NCBI GenBank assembly: GCA_029168955.1
Contig: JAPDOI010000215.1
Location: forward strand, 190,001-254,000
Length of the DNA stretch: 64,000 nucleotides
From: Aplectana chamaeleonis
Taxonomy: Eukaryota > Nematoda > Chromadorea > Rhabditida > Cosmocercidae
Reading direction: 5' to 3'
Below, in pieces: positions 20,884-32,246 of the stretch (position 1 is its first letter; the number at the start of each line of letters is the position of its first letter). The position numbers and the translations under genes are program-made. The notes below the pieces were generated by a model. The model did not search any database and had not been told where the DNA came from. It saw only the letters and a list, made by a program, of their open reading frames with translations.

Positions 20884-20940
20884 AAAGATGTTGAGGTCAA
20901 CAACGGGCTCGAAGACCCGTTGTTGACCTCGACATCTTTT
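20884..20940. repeat. 57-bp palindrome
   Basis: AAGATGTTGAGGTCAACAAC then GGGCTC, and after GAAGA the arm returns as CCGTTGTTGACCTCGACATCT. The arm word GGGCTCGAAGAC also occurs at 20281, just left of the neighbouring MITE. Confidence 0.75.
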
Positions 20941-21429
20941 GGGGCAAACTAACGAGGAATCGGTCACAGACGCCGTTTCCATCGAAGTTCATAGCAGTTG
21001 ATGTACCTCCAGTGATGTTTTTAAATCAATGTTGATAGCTGCTGAAGAGCTCTCTGTATGGCGAGTTTACTCAGTTGGGCGGAAAGGCATCAGGCAATTT
21101 TGGGGTGCTCATAAACGTCATAACGATGTTCAACGCAATGAATGCTCTATGCTCCAGCGCTACTGTGGACAGCGGAGTCAGCATAGACAGGAGAGCGGTC
21201 TCGTGGATATGTTTGTCAATCACACAGATTTGTTTGTTCGAGAATCATGTCTCAATCACTTTTATAAATTGCAATATCAGGGCAAATATATATATGCATA
21301 TTCAAAGATAAATCCTATGAAACTTTGGATAAATACTGAAATTCGAAAATGCCGCATGCTGAGAATGTTCGGATTTTCTCGATCACATGTGCTACAGATC
21401 GTCTCTATCGGAACTAAATTCCAGTCCGC

Positions 21430-21810
21430 GATTGCGGACAGCCGTTGTCGCCGCATGCACCTGCTCGGGCAGTAAACACTATTGTCGGTACTACGGATGG
21501 GCGGCACGCGTCCCGGAAATCCTTAGTATGGTATACTTTTGCGGCTCCGCTGCTGACATACTGCAAATGTGCCGAAGCCTGTCGCCGCCACTGTAGCTGT
21601 GCAGAGCGACAGCGACAGGTGTCGCTGTCGCTCTGCACAGCTACAGTGGCAGCGACAGGCTTCGGCACATTTGCAGTATGTCAGCCCTCCGCGACGCATC
21701 GCTGCTACAGACGCGCGATAACTAGTCCTACGGCCACCGATGCCATTGCTCCGTTGCGGTCCCGCCGCGATTTATGCTAGATTGCATGCCTGTCGCTCGT
21801 GACAGTGCCA
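21430..21810. mobile_element. palindromic element around the 134-bp core
   Basis: The outer part includes GACAGCCGTTGTCG at the left and GCGGTCCCGCCGCGATTTATG...GCATGCCTGTCGC at the right. The block at 34540-34770 carries the same words in the other orientation (GCATGCAATCTAACACAAATC, GTGGCGGGACCCGC, AAAAGTATACCATAC). Exact ends are uncertain. Confidence 0.55.
21552..21685. repeat. 134-bp near-perfect palindrome
   Basis: From GCTGACATACTGCAAATGTG through GAGCGACAGCGACAGG the sequence is mirrored almost base for base to 21685. The centre is near 21618. It is part of a larger element (about 21430-21810) with relatives at 34540-34810. Confidence 0.88.
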
Positions 21811-22469
21811 AAGTACATTACCCCTTGCCGGGGTGCATACTGAATGCAACAGAATGGGCAAAGGGGAAGGGCTAAAATTAGCCACCACGGAAAAATCAAA
21901 TAACTGTTATTCGGCAGTTCGAAACAAATGAAAGAAAAGAGGCTTGTTTCTGCTTTTACCACTTCGGAACCTTGTCTTATCCACGTTTCTTAACGGAATT
22001 TTGTTGTGTAACGCCTTTTCAAGGTTATAGCACCTCAAACGCACAGCACGTATAACTAAATACATGCACGGTCGTAGTAAAGAATGCGAAATACCCGCTG
22101 TATTTTTAATACATTGTGGGTTCTAAAAAGATGTTCAATACAGGATCACGCCAAGAAAGGTGAATTCAACAAAGTTCTGAATTCATGAATTGATGGTAGA
22201 AGAAGCGAACATGGGATATATGAGACATTGAGGCAGAGCAGTTTTACCACGCTGAAGTGACTGTCCTGAAATTTTCATCCTTTATTTTTCCTCTAGTTCT
22301 ACTTTCGCACCAGAAAAGTTGAATTCGAATTTTTCTGGGATGCCGCGATTGATCAGATTCTGCCCTGCCGGGCGATATGCGACTTTGCCTGCAATTACCC
22401 CCGCACTTTGGAACCCACGCCAATAATTTTGATCGAAATCGAATACGAAAATGGATTTTATTAGAGAAC

Positions 22470-22945
22470 GGGGTGCTATCTTAGCAAAGGGCGCGATGCA
22501 CTTGGACATGCCCAATTTACCGTGCCCCACTGAATTTTGAGCACTTACTGTGCTTATCTGGGCCAAATTCCGGTCCGCAATTGCGTCTCGACACGCTTTG
22601 CGGCCGCACGCTCCCGAGTCAGAAGAGCTTCCAGCGCCGCAGCCGCCGATCTGCTGACTCTAGGTGGGTTTTGGAGACTGGAGACCAAGAAAAATCGGAG
22701 AAAATTGTATAAAAAAGCCACATTGAGTCGGCTTTGGCGCTGGAAAAACGACTGACCCGAGCGCGTGCGGCCGCAAAGCGTGCGGAGACGTAGTTGCGGA
22801 CCGGAATTTGGCCCAGATAAGCACAGTACCTGTGGTTACCCTACCCTGCCAAAAGAGTCGTTGCGGCATGAATAAAATAGGCGTTGCCAAGTGCGATACC
22901 ACCGTTCCCCCCTCCATCCCGCTACGATAGCACCGAGAACGGGGC
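22470..22945. mobile_element. GGTGCTATCTTAGC-type element with a nested insertion
   Basis: GGGGTGCTATCTTAGC at 22470 and GCTACGATAGCACCGAG at 22923 are outer inverted ends. The family also occurs at 47998-48198, and a partial relative lies at 27900-28055 (GCCAAGTGCGATGCAGCAGTG). Confidence 0.65.
22546..22829. mobile_element. 284-bp element nested in the preceding one
   Basis: TACTGTGCTTATCTGGGCCA at the left is mirrored by TGGCCCAGATAAGCACAGTA at the right. The arms continue through TTCCGGTCCGCAATTGCG and ACGCTTTGCGGCCGCACGC. Confidence 0.85.
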
Positions 22946-23223
22946 GGAGGAAGGGAATGAAACTGGACGACAAGGAAGGAGGGGGAGGTAGTAGGATACT
23001 CTCAATGTGCCCATTGTAGAAGCTCAATGTAAATTAGAAAAAGTTGGAGCGGAAGTACATAATAATTTGGATTTGATAATGTTCATTCAAATGAAACTAG
23101 TGTATCGTTTGTCAAAAGCAACGTTGAACATGAGGACTAAGATAAATCTTAGTATCAATGGGTTTGATATTTCGTGTGATTTTAGAACCTTGAATCACGT
23201 CAAAAATCAGAGCTATGGATACT

Positions 23224-23907
23224 TACAATACCCGCGCTAAGTTTTGTAGAAACGGGGAGCATTTGCCGAACTTGGCAAAAAAGCGTCCGATATAGCTTTG
23301 TTTACGAGTAAATTTGTTTTTGCGGTCGTTTCACAAAAAATGTCGCGCGCGCGAGTGCGGCGAAACTTCGAGTAGTAATTGTACAAGTAATGGAAGAGCA
23401 GTCCCTGTTTCCATCGTGAGTTAGATGGGAGTGGGGCTATCCCAGGATCTGTGCAGACTGAATTTTCGAAATCCTTCATTAAACACTCGGGAGCTTCCTG
23501 ATAAGTCGGACTTTTGTTGCGAAAGCCCCTACCGGTTAAATGTGGATTTCGGAAATTCAATCTGCACGGATCTCGAGATAGCCCCACTTTTATCTAAATA
23601 ACGAAGAAAACATAGAGATTGCTCTTCTATTACTTGTACAGATACTACTCGAAGTTTCGCCGCACTCGCGCGCGCGACTTTTTTGTGAAACGACAGCAAA
23701 AAACAATTTTTACCTTGAAAATAAAGCTATTTTAGGGAACTTCGGTTCACAATGCACATTATTATGCAGGGATTCAAGCTGTGAATATGATAGCGTTTTC
23801 AGAATCCAAAAACGTCTTCGTTCAAAAAAGTTACATTCATCGGACGCTTTTTTGCCAAGTTTGGCAAATGCTCCCCGTTTTTACAAAACTTAGCGCGGGT
23901 ATTGTAG
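23224..23907. mobile_element. 684-bp fold-back element
   Basis: ACAATACCCGCGCTAAGTTT is mirrored at 23885-23904. The arms pair almost throughout (GGGGAGCATTTGCC; GCGAGTGCGGCGAAACTTCG; TACAAGTAATGGAAGAGC; TGGGGCTATC) with a centre near 23500. No coding capacity. Confidence 0.88.
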
Positions 23908-26072
23908 TGTTCCCTGTTTCTCTACATTATATTTCTACAAAGGGTACATTGAAAGTATACTATCTCTGCTTCCTTAAATTTCCTCTAATGTCATTCTTTT
24001 CCTTCTCTCCATTCTATATGAAATCGAATTTTTAATTATTATGGTGACCGCATCCAATGCAGTGAGCGCTGTGTAGCTGCGGACCTGCCCTGTATCACAC
24101 GTCAAGTCGAGTTCTGACGGATCGCGTCATTCCACGTGGATGCAGCTCGGTTTTTCAGTTCCGACGCTTTACTCAGTGCACTTATTCACCTCAGTGTACT
24201 CAAAACACTTTTTTTGAGCACGTAAAAGCTTTCCCTTTTACTTACAGTTTTCCGTCACGAGATGCGACTGAAGTTCTAGAATTACAATACCTTCTTGTTG
24301 AAATCGACTGAATTTTCGTTATTCAATGCTTTGTTGGATACTAGTTTGTATAAATTATTATCATGGCTGCTGTGCTCGACTGCTGGGAAATCAGCCGATT
24401 TCGATTTAGCGAAGTGGGGTGCCTTAAAAGGCGCCGAGCTAAGGTGGGTACATATTCAAAATTGCCTTTCCTGGACGCGTGCCCAGCCAAGGTCGGGACC
24501 CCGCGGTCCTAGCACAATTTTCTTTCGATCTGTCTGCTGTACATATATAACATCGGTTCTCCACAAATACGGATCAGAATTTCGTTCCGATATGGGCAGT
24601 ATATACTCGTCTTTATCAACCTGCATTATCTATTACTCCGTTTCTCCTGACCCGAACCAATGCGTGTACAGCATCACAGATGTGCAGAAAAGCGGCTTTA
24701 CGATGTTACGAATATACCTGAACATTAATGTGAGTTGCAAACGATAGGTATGTGTACTTTTGGTGTGTTACAGCTCTCTATGGGCTCAAAATCGCGGGTA
24801 TGTAACACACGTTCGAACTCTTCTTGGAGTCACTTTGGTTGAATGTATTTACCTGATCTTTCGAACTGCAAAAGACGGGTCGATTCTTCTATTTTTGTGC
24901 ATCGAGATCACTGCATGCGGTAGAATTCTCGGTTCCGCGGTTTGCGTTGGTACAGTAGAGATACTTTAGAAGCAATGTCACAGAGATGAGCCACGCTTGA
25001 AGCCCACACATGCTTGTAGCGTCGACCAGTCAGGCTTCGTACTGCCAGCAGCGTTCGAAGCCACGTTGTCTCATCTCAGGGCAGTTGAGCCGATGCCCCA
25101 TAAGGCCTTCGTCATAGCTGGCCGATCAGCTATAGCCAATCCCGTCGATGCGCACCTACGTCATACGAAATGGGCGTGAAAATTCACCCGTTGTGGCCGC
25201 GAGCTCAAGCGTACGCCCTCCGTAACTGTTCCGATCATTGCGCATGTAATACAGTGCTCACTGCGGCAGGAAAATCCACCCGTTATGGCCGGATGTAGCC
25301 CGCCTAGACTGGGCTGATCCAGCTGTGACCTATCCGGCCGATACGTATGTGATACATTGATAACCGAGGTGGAAAATCGCCCCGTTGTGGCTGACCTGAG
25401 CTGACCGCAGTGAGCTCGAGTCGGCTTCGGTGAACAATCAATCGATAATTATGCAAGATCTCACACATACAATCTCACATTTTCTGATTTGTAATGCACC
25501 GTGCGCACTGAATGCGGTATAGATTTTATCATTATCGATTGAATTGCAACCGACCGCCCAGGATTACGAGGGACGGCTCAGGACGGCTCAATCCGGCTTC
25601 CGGCCGACGGTGATGGGATTCTGACTAAGCAAGCCGGTACGGTTTGCTGTCAGATTCAATGGTACATATGATTTCCGTATACATATTAGTCTTTCGCATG
25701 AATAAGGCGGTTGGCCGTACGGTGTTGGCAGCCTCACTGGCCAACGGGGTTTAGATTCGCGACATTGATTCAGGGAGAAATCTCGAAAACGAAGTTCTAA
25801 GTGGGCCCTGCGTTTTTTACACTTCCGTCATAAATATCGGCCGTGTCGCGCTGAGTGATGAAGCTCATAGAACTGCTCTGAGCAGGGCCGCTTGGCGGTG
25901 AAGTATAAACGATGTGTTCTAGTGACTGCAAGATGATAGTCAGTGGAGAAGACGATTGTTGCATGTATGTGGATGTGAAGCAGATTCTTTCTTTCTCCTT
26001 GCCAAGTTTAGTCCACTGAATTGACACGTGACTACCGTTGGGATATGCGTTGTTAGCGATACCACACACCAA
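23908..26072. other. repeat-rich stretch without a recognised gene
   Basis: An open frame of 150 codons at 24295-24747 has no recognisable domain and ordinary background composition. At 25010-25430 the phrase AAAAT.C.CCCGTT.TGGC occurs three times at roughly 90-bp spacing, sharing with 18360-18640. I find no supported exon. Confidence 0.4.
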
Positions 26073-26188
26073 GGCCGGGATCATACTTCCCGCGACGAGC
26101 GACCACGACAGTGCATACCGGGCCTATCGAGTTCCTGTCGTATGCATAATAAACGTGCCGTAGCGTCGCGGGAAGCATGATCCCGGCC
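26073..26188. repeat. 116-bp inverted repeat
   Basis: GGCCGGGATCATACTTCCCG and CGGGAAGCATGATCCCGGCC are the outer arms. Pairing continues through CGACGAGCGACC.ACGACA against TCCTGTCGTATGC and GTAGCGTCG. Confidence 0.75.
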
Positions 26189-26277
26189 CAACGGAGTTGC
26201 GATCGAGCGCGCCACTCCGTTCTCCGAAAAAAAAAACCTGAAATCTTCATCACACAACGCGCTGCACAACGCGCTGT

Positions 26278-26345
26278 GGGCGCGATGCGGTTCCCTCCGT
26301 ATGCCATACGCTCTCGCTGTCTCTAACCTCCGTTCCGCACCAGCA
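26278..26345 (-). pseudogene. diverged copy of part of vang-1 exon 3
   Basis: Read on the minus strand, it matches 2785-2852 of vang-1 with roughly 80-85% identity by eye. Shared words are TGCTGGTGCGGA, TTAGAGACAG and GGAGGGA. The encoded string SAGAERRLETAR parallels AGAERRLETVR in the gene. The match stops before the exon edges and no other vang-1 exon is seen nearby. Confidence 0.65.
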
Positions 26346-27900
26346 CTCAAAACAACTACGGGAACTCCGCGTTTTCGCTGTCTGTACCTGCGCTACCCCT
26401 TCCAATCACTAGACCCCTAGACTGAATTGAGCAGGCGGACCCTATGATTAACTTATAGGGCCGGTGTGTCTAACCAAAACAGGGCCTCTGATTCACCCTC
26501 AAAGGCAGTTTTTGTGCAAGCCTAGGATGGAGAGCTCTGCCCACTGTTGTCTCCAGAATCGAGAAGGCTGTTCCCGCTTTTCTCACCACAATGAACGGCA
26601 CGCGTCGCGACACAGGGTCAAGCAACCTATTGGATAAAGTATGATTAGGGTTGTAGTCCAAGCTCATACAAAAACAGTGCGTGTAAAAGTCTATAGACTT
26701 TTGTAAACACTGTGATATCTTCCGGTTCGAAGTCTCATAAATATTTTTATATGGATAGTTCAAAAACTAGCTCACCAACTATCATTGCTCAATAGACATT
26801 GGCAAAACACTCGATCCGCTTCTTCTCTTGCAACATGCTCCTTATCTATGAGATCATCGTGTTCAATGCAACACCTATCCACACCTGTAACAACTGATCT
26901 CAATCATGATCAGTTTGACAGGGAAGGATGAATTCTACTGCTTAGTGAATTAAGAAACGCGATTTCAGATAATGAAATTGTACTTGTTGTGTCCGAAGGA
27001 TATGCAATAATGTAGGAAATCGCCCCGCTCACAGGTCCAATACCGCATTTCCATTCTGCTGCTGTCGATGTTACATAGACCGCCATAACTATGGAATAGA
27101 AAAACCTCATAGTATCTGAAATAGTTTTATTATAAGTCTCATACGTTAGTTTGAAAAAAAAAACATTAGAAAGGGGCGAGGAATGATTTTGCGCAACTCC
27201 TGGCAGAACGGAATGAAAGTTTGTTACTAAGGTTTTAGCACAAGGGGGGATCGGTCTCATCCCTTTATCCGATTTATCCACACATATATAATTTTATAAA
27301 CCTTTGTCATAGGAATCACCGTGCAAATGACAAAAAAGGTTGTGAACCATTTTCAGGAGTAAGGCTTCGTTTATACTTCGGCCGCCGAGCTGCGCGGCGG
27401 AAGGCAAACCTATAATATTGACCGTGCCGCGTTGCGTGATCAGTACTACAGAAATGCACTGGGCCGTCATAATGTCGCGCCGCGGTGCAACCCTGCTGGA
27501 ACCGTTACTGTTTCTGATTGTCAACTCGTATTGGACCAGTTTTACTTGTCCATACGGTGTCCTATTTAAAAAAAATCGCCCTGCGACAAGATCCTATGTA
27601 TGGCTGTTTTTTATGGTGATCCGCTCACCGCTCTGCTGGGATCAGTTCTCTCCCTGGAAAAATGGAAGGAAGTATCGTCCTCTCCGTGCTCAGTCGCCTC
27701 ATAGCAAGTCCGCCCGCAGCACGCATGTTTAAATCGTCATCCATTGATCTTGCCTGTATCTATCGATGGCGCGGCAGAGGAGCTGGCTACGTAGTTAGAT
27801 AAGCGTCGCTCTGGCCGGCGTCGAAAAAATGAGTGAGCCAAGCTTTGTGGTCCTCTTCGTAATGTTATAGTTCGGAAAAAAAGAAGTCTCTTGCTTCGCG
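26346..27900. other. no supported gene
   Basis: Several short ORFs are present without recognisable domains. At 27360-27500 a GC-rich piece (GCCGCCGAGCTGCGCGGCGG, then TTGACCGTGCCGCGTTGCGTGATCA) resembles 40935-41110 and marks another decayed repeat. Confidence 0.35.
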
Positions 27901-28377
27901 AGGGAGTTGAATTAGAGGTGCTTTGTGGAATTGTAGGTCCACTGTGGCGCGATTCCCTCCCCTGCACAAATCAAAAAAGTCATTGCGGCTCGGAAAATTG
28001 GGAGTGGCCAAGTGCGATGCAGCAGTGCCCCCCCCATCCCACATAGCACCGAATTCGATTGGTACATTTTAAGATTTGGTTTTCTCCCGAAAATCAATAA
28101 AATTGCACTTTTTGAAAAATCCGTTACCTTGCAGATTGAATAATTTTCTCTTGGTTAAGCCATAGCATGTCACCGAAATATTTGAAATTCAGTGCGAAAA
28201 CTCATTGAAATTGAAATTTGAAACAAAAAGTTGGGGGAGTTTTTCCCCAGCCCAGTACGTATAATTGATGAAAATTCAATAAGCATAGAAAATGCTGTAT
28301 TCTGACGGATAGAAATCAGTGATTACTAGAAATGCAAAAAAAAACACTAGTGTTGGGTATCGAACCCAGTACCGTCC

Positions 28378-28870
28378 TTAAAGGCAGCAGACACGCTCAA
28401 AAAAGTTGTTGAGATAACTACATTAGTAGGATCTTGAGGGCCCTAGAAGAGCCCTCACGAAGTTGGAAGAGTTGAAAACGAGTTAAAATGACCGTATTTG
28501 AGCCATATTGAGTCACAAAATCATCCTTTCTACGCCCACCGATACGGGCTCCGCCCTTCAATACAAATGTTCAAGGCTCGATTACGGTCATTTCGGCTCA
28601 TTTTTCACGCTTCTAAGGTCGTAAGAGTTCCAGAAAGTGCCGTAAGAGTACATTAGCGTCGTTATCCCAACAAATTTTTCGCTAGCTCCGCTATTTCAAC
28701 CAATGCGGTAAAACTCGTCCACATCTGGGCCAATATAGAACAAACCGTTATATCTTCATTTCAGTCGATTTTCTTCCGGTTTTTTCGTTATCTCTGAATA
28801 TTAACAGCTTCAGACTTTCGATTCATTCCATAAAATTGATATCATTTTTGAGCGTGTATGCTGCCTTTAA
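28378..28870. mobile_element. TTAA MITE, GCAGACACGCTC ends, first of three
   Basis: Left TTAAAGGCAGCAGACACGCT, right GAGCGTGTATGCTGCCTTTAA. The interior matches 29354-29826 (AAAAGTTGTTGAGATAACTA, mirrored orientation). Confidence 0.9.
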
Positions 28871-29357
28871 AGGCACGGGACACCCAGAAAATTTATTTTC
28901 AGGTTTCATGCTAGTCTTGGAGAGAATATCACGGTGATCACATTGGTATCTCTGGAATCGTCTAAGACCCCCTTTGAACAGAGTTATGGGTCTTCAAAGA
29001 TGTCTAGATTTTGAGGGTGAAAAATTGGTGGACGAGTTGTCTCATGCCTGTATTTCTCTTCATTTGCAATCGTTGCGCGAGAGCGAGCCAGGATAAGGAG
29101 AAAGCCAGACAGTGGACTGAAGAACGATGACTTGTTGGAATTCATCCATCCATTTAGCCGCTATCGATCTCGGAGATCTGCTAGGGGGTCGGGCCTGTGG
29201 TGGTGAGCGAAGGGGTAGGGCTTGTGGTGGTGGCTTATATCTCGCTTATTTGGAGGAATTTAGATCTCGCATTTGGCACGTGTGTTACAGGAGGGGTCTT
29301 CTACACAATTACATGAAAATCTCAAAATTCATATCTGACGGTGTACTGTGCCTTTAA
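28867..29357. mobile_element. TTAA MITE, GTACACCC ends, middle of three
   Basis: Left TTAAAGGCACGGGACACCC, right GGTGTACTGTGCCTTTAA. It shares one TTAA with each neighbour. It is closely related to 54510-55001 (same CCAGGATAAG and CCGCTATCGA blocks). Confidence 0.9.
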
Positions 29358-29826
29358 AGGCAGCATACACGCTCAAAAATGGTATCGATTTTATGTCATA
29401 AATCGAAGGTTTTAAGCTAGAAGTATGGGAAAGTAACGAAAAAACCGGCGAAAATTGCATGCAAATGCAGGAATAACGGCTGTTTTTGTTATGTGGTAAA
29501 ATTGGAAGAGTTATGTCCGAGCGGTTGAAATAGCTAATATTAACGATAAAACGGTTGGGATGGCGAAACCGATAGACTCTTATAGCCTGTACTAGAACGC
29601 TCACCTCGTTGGAAGCTTCGAAAACCAGCCGAAGTGACCGTATTCGTAGATTCAGGGGGCGGGGTTGAAAGCTCATGGGCGTGGCTGACGAAAATTTTCG
29701 ACTCAAATTTAGTAGTTTTCACTCATTTTTGACGCTTCCATCGGCGAGAGCGTTCTACTAGGGGCCATACGACCCAATTAGCGTAGTTATCTCAACAACT
29801 TTTTCGAGCGTGTCTGCTGCCTTTAA
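29354..29826. mobile_element. TTAA MITE, GCATACACGCTC ends, third of three
   Basis: Left TTAAAGGCAGCATACACGCT, right GAGCGTGTCTGCTGCCTTTAA. It abuts the middle element directly with no spacer. Confidence 0.9.
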
Positions 29827-29856
29827 ATGGTAACCTTACCCCTGCGCGACCAACGC

Positions 29857-32040
29857 CATAACGGCGGCCGTCAGGCTTGCCGCAATCCACCTCTTCGGCA
29901 GTAGAGCTCAGGAATTTCTGAACAAGCTACCTGATACCTTAACGCAAGTTACGTGTTGGCTTCACGCAACACTTCAAGTTTGAAGCGATAGTTATATACG
30001 TGCAACTTGACGAAATTTTCCATTAAAGTGTCATGCATTTTGCGCTAATAAAACATGTAACTTACACAACATTACGAGCAACTTGCGCTGTAGTTTCATG
30101 TAACTGGACACAGTCACGCGTCGCGGCCGGCACACCGACACGCGACGCGCCCGGCACATAAAAACGCGACGCGGCCTGTTCGCCGAGCGCCACCTGGAGC
30201 CGCCTGCGGTTAGTCGGGGTCTTCAGTCCTTTGGTGGGGTTAAGCACCTCAACTTGGGTAACTAAACCGATAACGATCTCGATGCCTGATTCCTGCCTCG
30301 AAAGTGCGTCGTATACTTTTCTTGGAGACGGCCCGCCGCGTAGGTTAGATACATGTGCGATAAAATAACACGTTTAAGTTACACGCGAGTACTCTATATC
30401 ACATGTAAGTCAACTCGCACCGTGCAACATATGAACTTGGTCACAAGTAACTTTAAGTGGTGAAGATAAGTCGCAGGTAACATTTTTAGACTCCTTAATT
30501 TGTATGTAAGTTGATCAGAAATTCTGGAGAGGTGCCGCCATGTAGCGCGGTTCATGCATGGTTAAGGCTGTTATTTTGTATAAATATGTTGTACCCGCTT
30601 GTTAGGGACTAACACCATGTATACGTGAGGTCTGCGGCATTCCTGAAGAGCTCTCGATTTTACTCATCACCAGCACAGAGCTATTTTTTTTGTGTAAAAT
30701 CGCTATGGCTCACCTTTTCTCTGCTGGTAATAATCGGAGCTGAGAGATCTTCAGAAATGTCTTGGGTCCCTTTCAGAGTTTGCTGACCGACGGCTGATGA
30801 TTAATTATCAAATGTGATGAGCTAAGATGGATAAGGTGGATAGGATAAGGTAGATAGATATTTCGAATTCGATAACGAGTCGACAATTCATGAACTAGAC
30901 TTCATCTTACGTAAAGAGAAGAGTTGAGATTCCTCGTAATAGGTTATTTATCAGCCCCCCCCCCCCCCCCTTGCCCTCCCCATCACCGTGCCCACATCCC
31001 ACACTATTCAGGGCAATCTAATTTTCTAATGGAATGCTTCTGAAAAGCTCTTAGGCCCTATTTTAGACGTAGCTTAAGATAATGCTTTCTAGTAGTACTC
31101 AGTAGCACAATAGTCAGAAAAAAAACCAGCGGAAGTGGAAGAGTCAAAGATTCACTGAGGGAAAGCACCCGAAGGAAGATCTGTTCAGTGCTGTCTGCTG
31201 GATGGAATGTAGGAAAAAACTTGAGAGAATCTTGTCATCGTTGCTAGTCGTAAATTCTCAGCTGGTGGTTCCATTGATTCTCAGTCCCTCCTTCTTACAC
31301 TCGCTGTCGCCTAGATCAGGTGTTACGATGCCCATGCACTTGAATTTCATTTAACATTGAAACTTTAGGAGCGGTTCTGAGGTTCATTGAACTGGGAACT
31401 TCCGTGGGCTTTATTAGTGATTTTTTCGATGAAAAAAAAAGATCCTGGGATTCCTCCATGGCTCGTGTGGATTTCAATGTTTTAGTGCAGCCTCGAAGGA
31501 TTTCATTGCTAGTTCATATTCCTGGATTAGCGGGAAAAGGAAAATTAGAGAAATGGAATTGAAATCATCCACCGAAATGCGTGGATAAGGCTTTAACAGA
31601 GTTCCGGAATGGCTGACTCATGAACGAATGTAGGCATGCCGAATAGCAAGGGGTGTGAACTGCATTTACATAATCCTTAAAGAGCATGGTTTTTCAACAG
31701 TTGTTTTCCAGATCAAAAGCAGCAACATTTTTGTGCGTTGGTGAACTGAATACACTAGCGAACGTGAATATTAGAGCGTTTAGCTTCTGGGATCATTTCT
31801 TTCGAGAGAGACTATAAACTCTTATCACTTTCCTTCTGGCAACTTCATATTCACTTCCTGCATAACTTTGATTGAATTACTGAAACACAAAGTTGTGGTA
31901 ATCGGAATTTATTCCATATCACAACTTATCCGAACCCAAATAGTTATTAATATTTTTCACAAGATCATACTTCCCCCGGAACTACAATACTACAATTTGA
32001 AAACAGTTATAAATAGCTAAATATAGTTCGGTTCCGAAAT
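29857..32040. other. no supported gene
   Basis: Inverted words at about 29911 (GGAATTTCTGAACAA) and 30510 (TTGATCAGAAATTCTGGAG) suggest a repeat of about 600 bp. Its interior has GTTACATG/AAGTTGC variants and three CGCGACGCG clusters at 30115-30175. A 16-bp C run lies at 30955-30970. A promoter or first exon for the CIAO1-like gene could lie here or downstream but was not found. Confidence 0.35.
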
Positions 32041-32246
32041 CGCGTTCAGTCCTCATCATCACAATCGTAGAAGCGAAGCGGTTGTTTTTGAAAAACTCAA
32101 CTATGAAAATGAAGAAATCATTCTGAAAACAACCGCTTCGCTTCTACGATTGTGATTATGAGACTTTGCGGACTGAACGCGATTGCGGCTGAAAACAACC
32201 TCTTCGCTTCTACGATTGTGATAATGAGACTTTGCGGACTGAACGC
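32041..32246. repeat. hairpin with a duplicated arm
   Basis: CACAATCGTAGAAGCGAAGC at 32060 is mirrored by GCTTCGCTTCTACGATTGTG at 32134 and again, in direct orientation to that arm, at about 32200. Both right copies continue with ATGAGACTTTGCGGACTGAA. Confidence 0.8.

Larger units (their letters stand above)
28345..29856 (-). other. tRNA-like sequence split by three MITEs
   Basis: On the minus strand, 29856-29829 reads GCGTTGGTCGCGCAGGGGTA then AGG, like a tRNA 5' half with an A-box. 28367-28355 reads GGGTTCGATACCC, a near-consensus B-box with T-loop, followed by a T run (28344-28336). Between them lie exactly three TTAA elements (28378-29826). Removing them and one TTAA leaves about 72 nt, tRNA size. 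The D and anticodon stems are poor, so this may be a tRNA pseudogene or the head of a tRNA-derived SINE. Confidence 0.45.

Noticed and set aside
21029..21475. 148-codon ORF as a gene
   Set aside because: No domain is recognised, and its 3' part runs into the palindromic element at 21430.
24295..24747. 150-codon ORF as a gene
   Set aside because: No homology or motif is recognised, there is no clear splice context, and the surrounding DNA is repeat-like.
31457..31560. ATG-led frame MARVDFNVLVQPRR as a ciao1 first exon
   Set aside because: It does not align with the expected first WD blade and stops soon after; an alternative frame is only vaguely WD-like.
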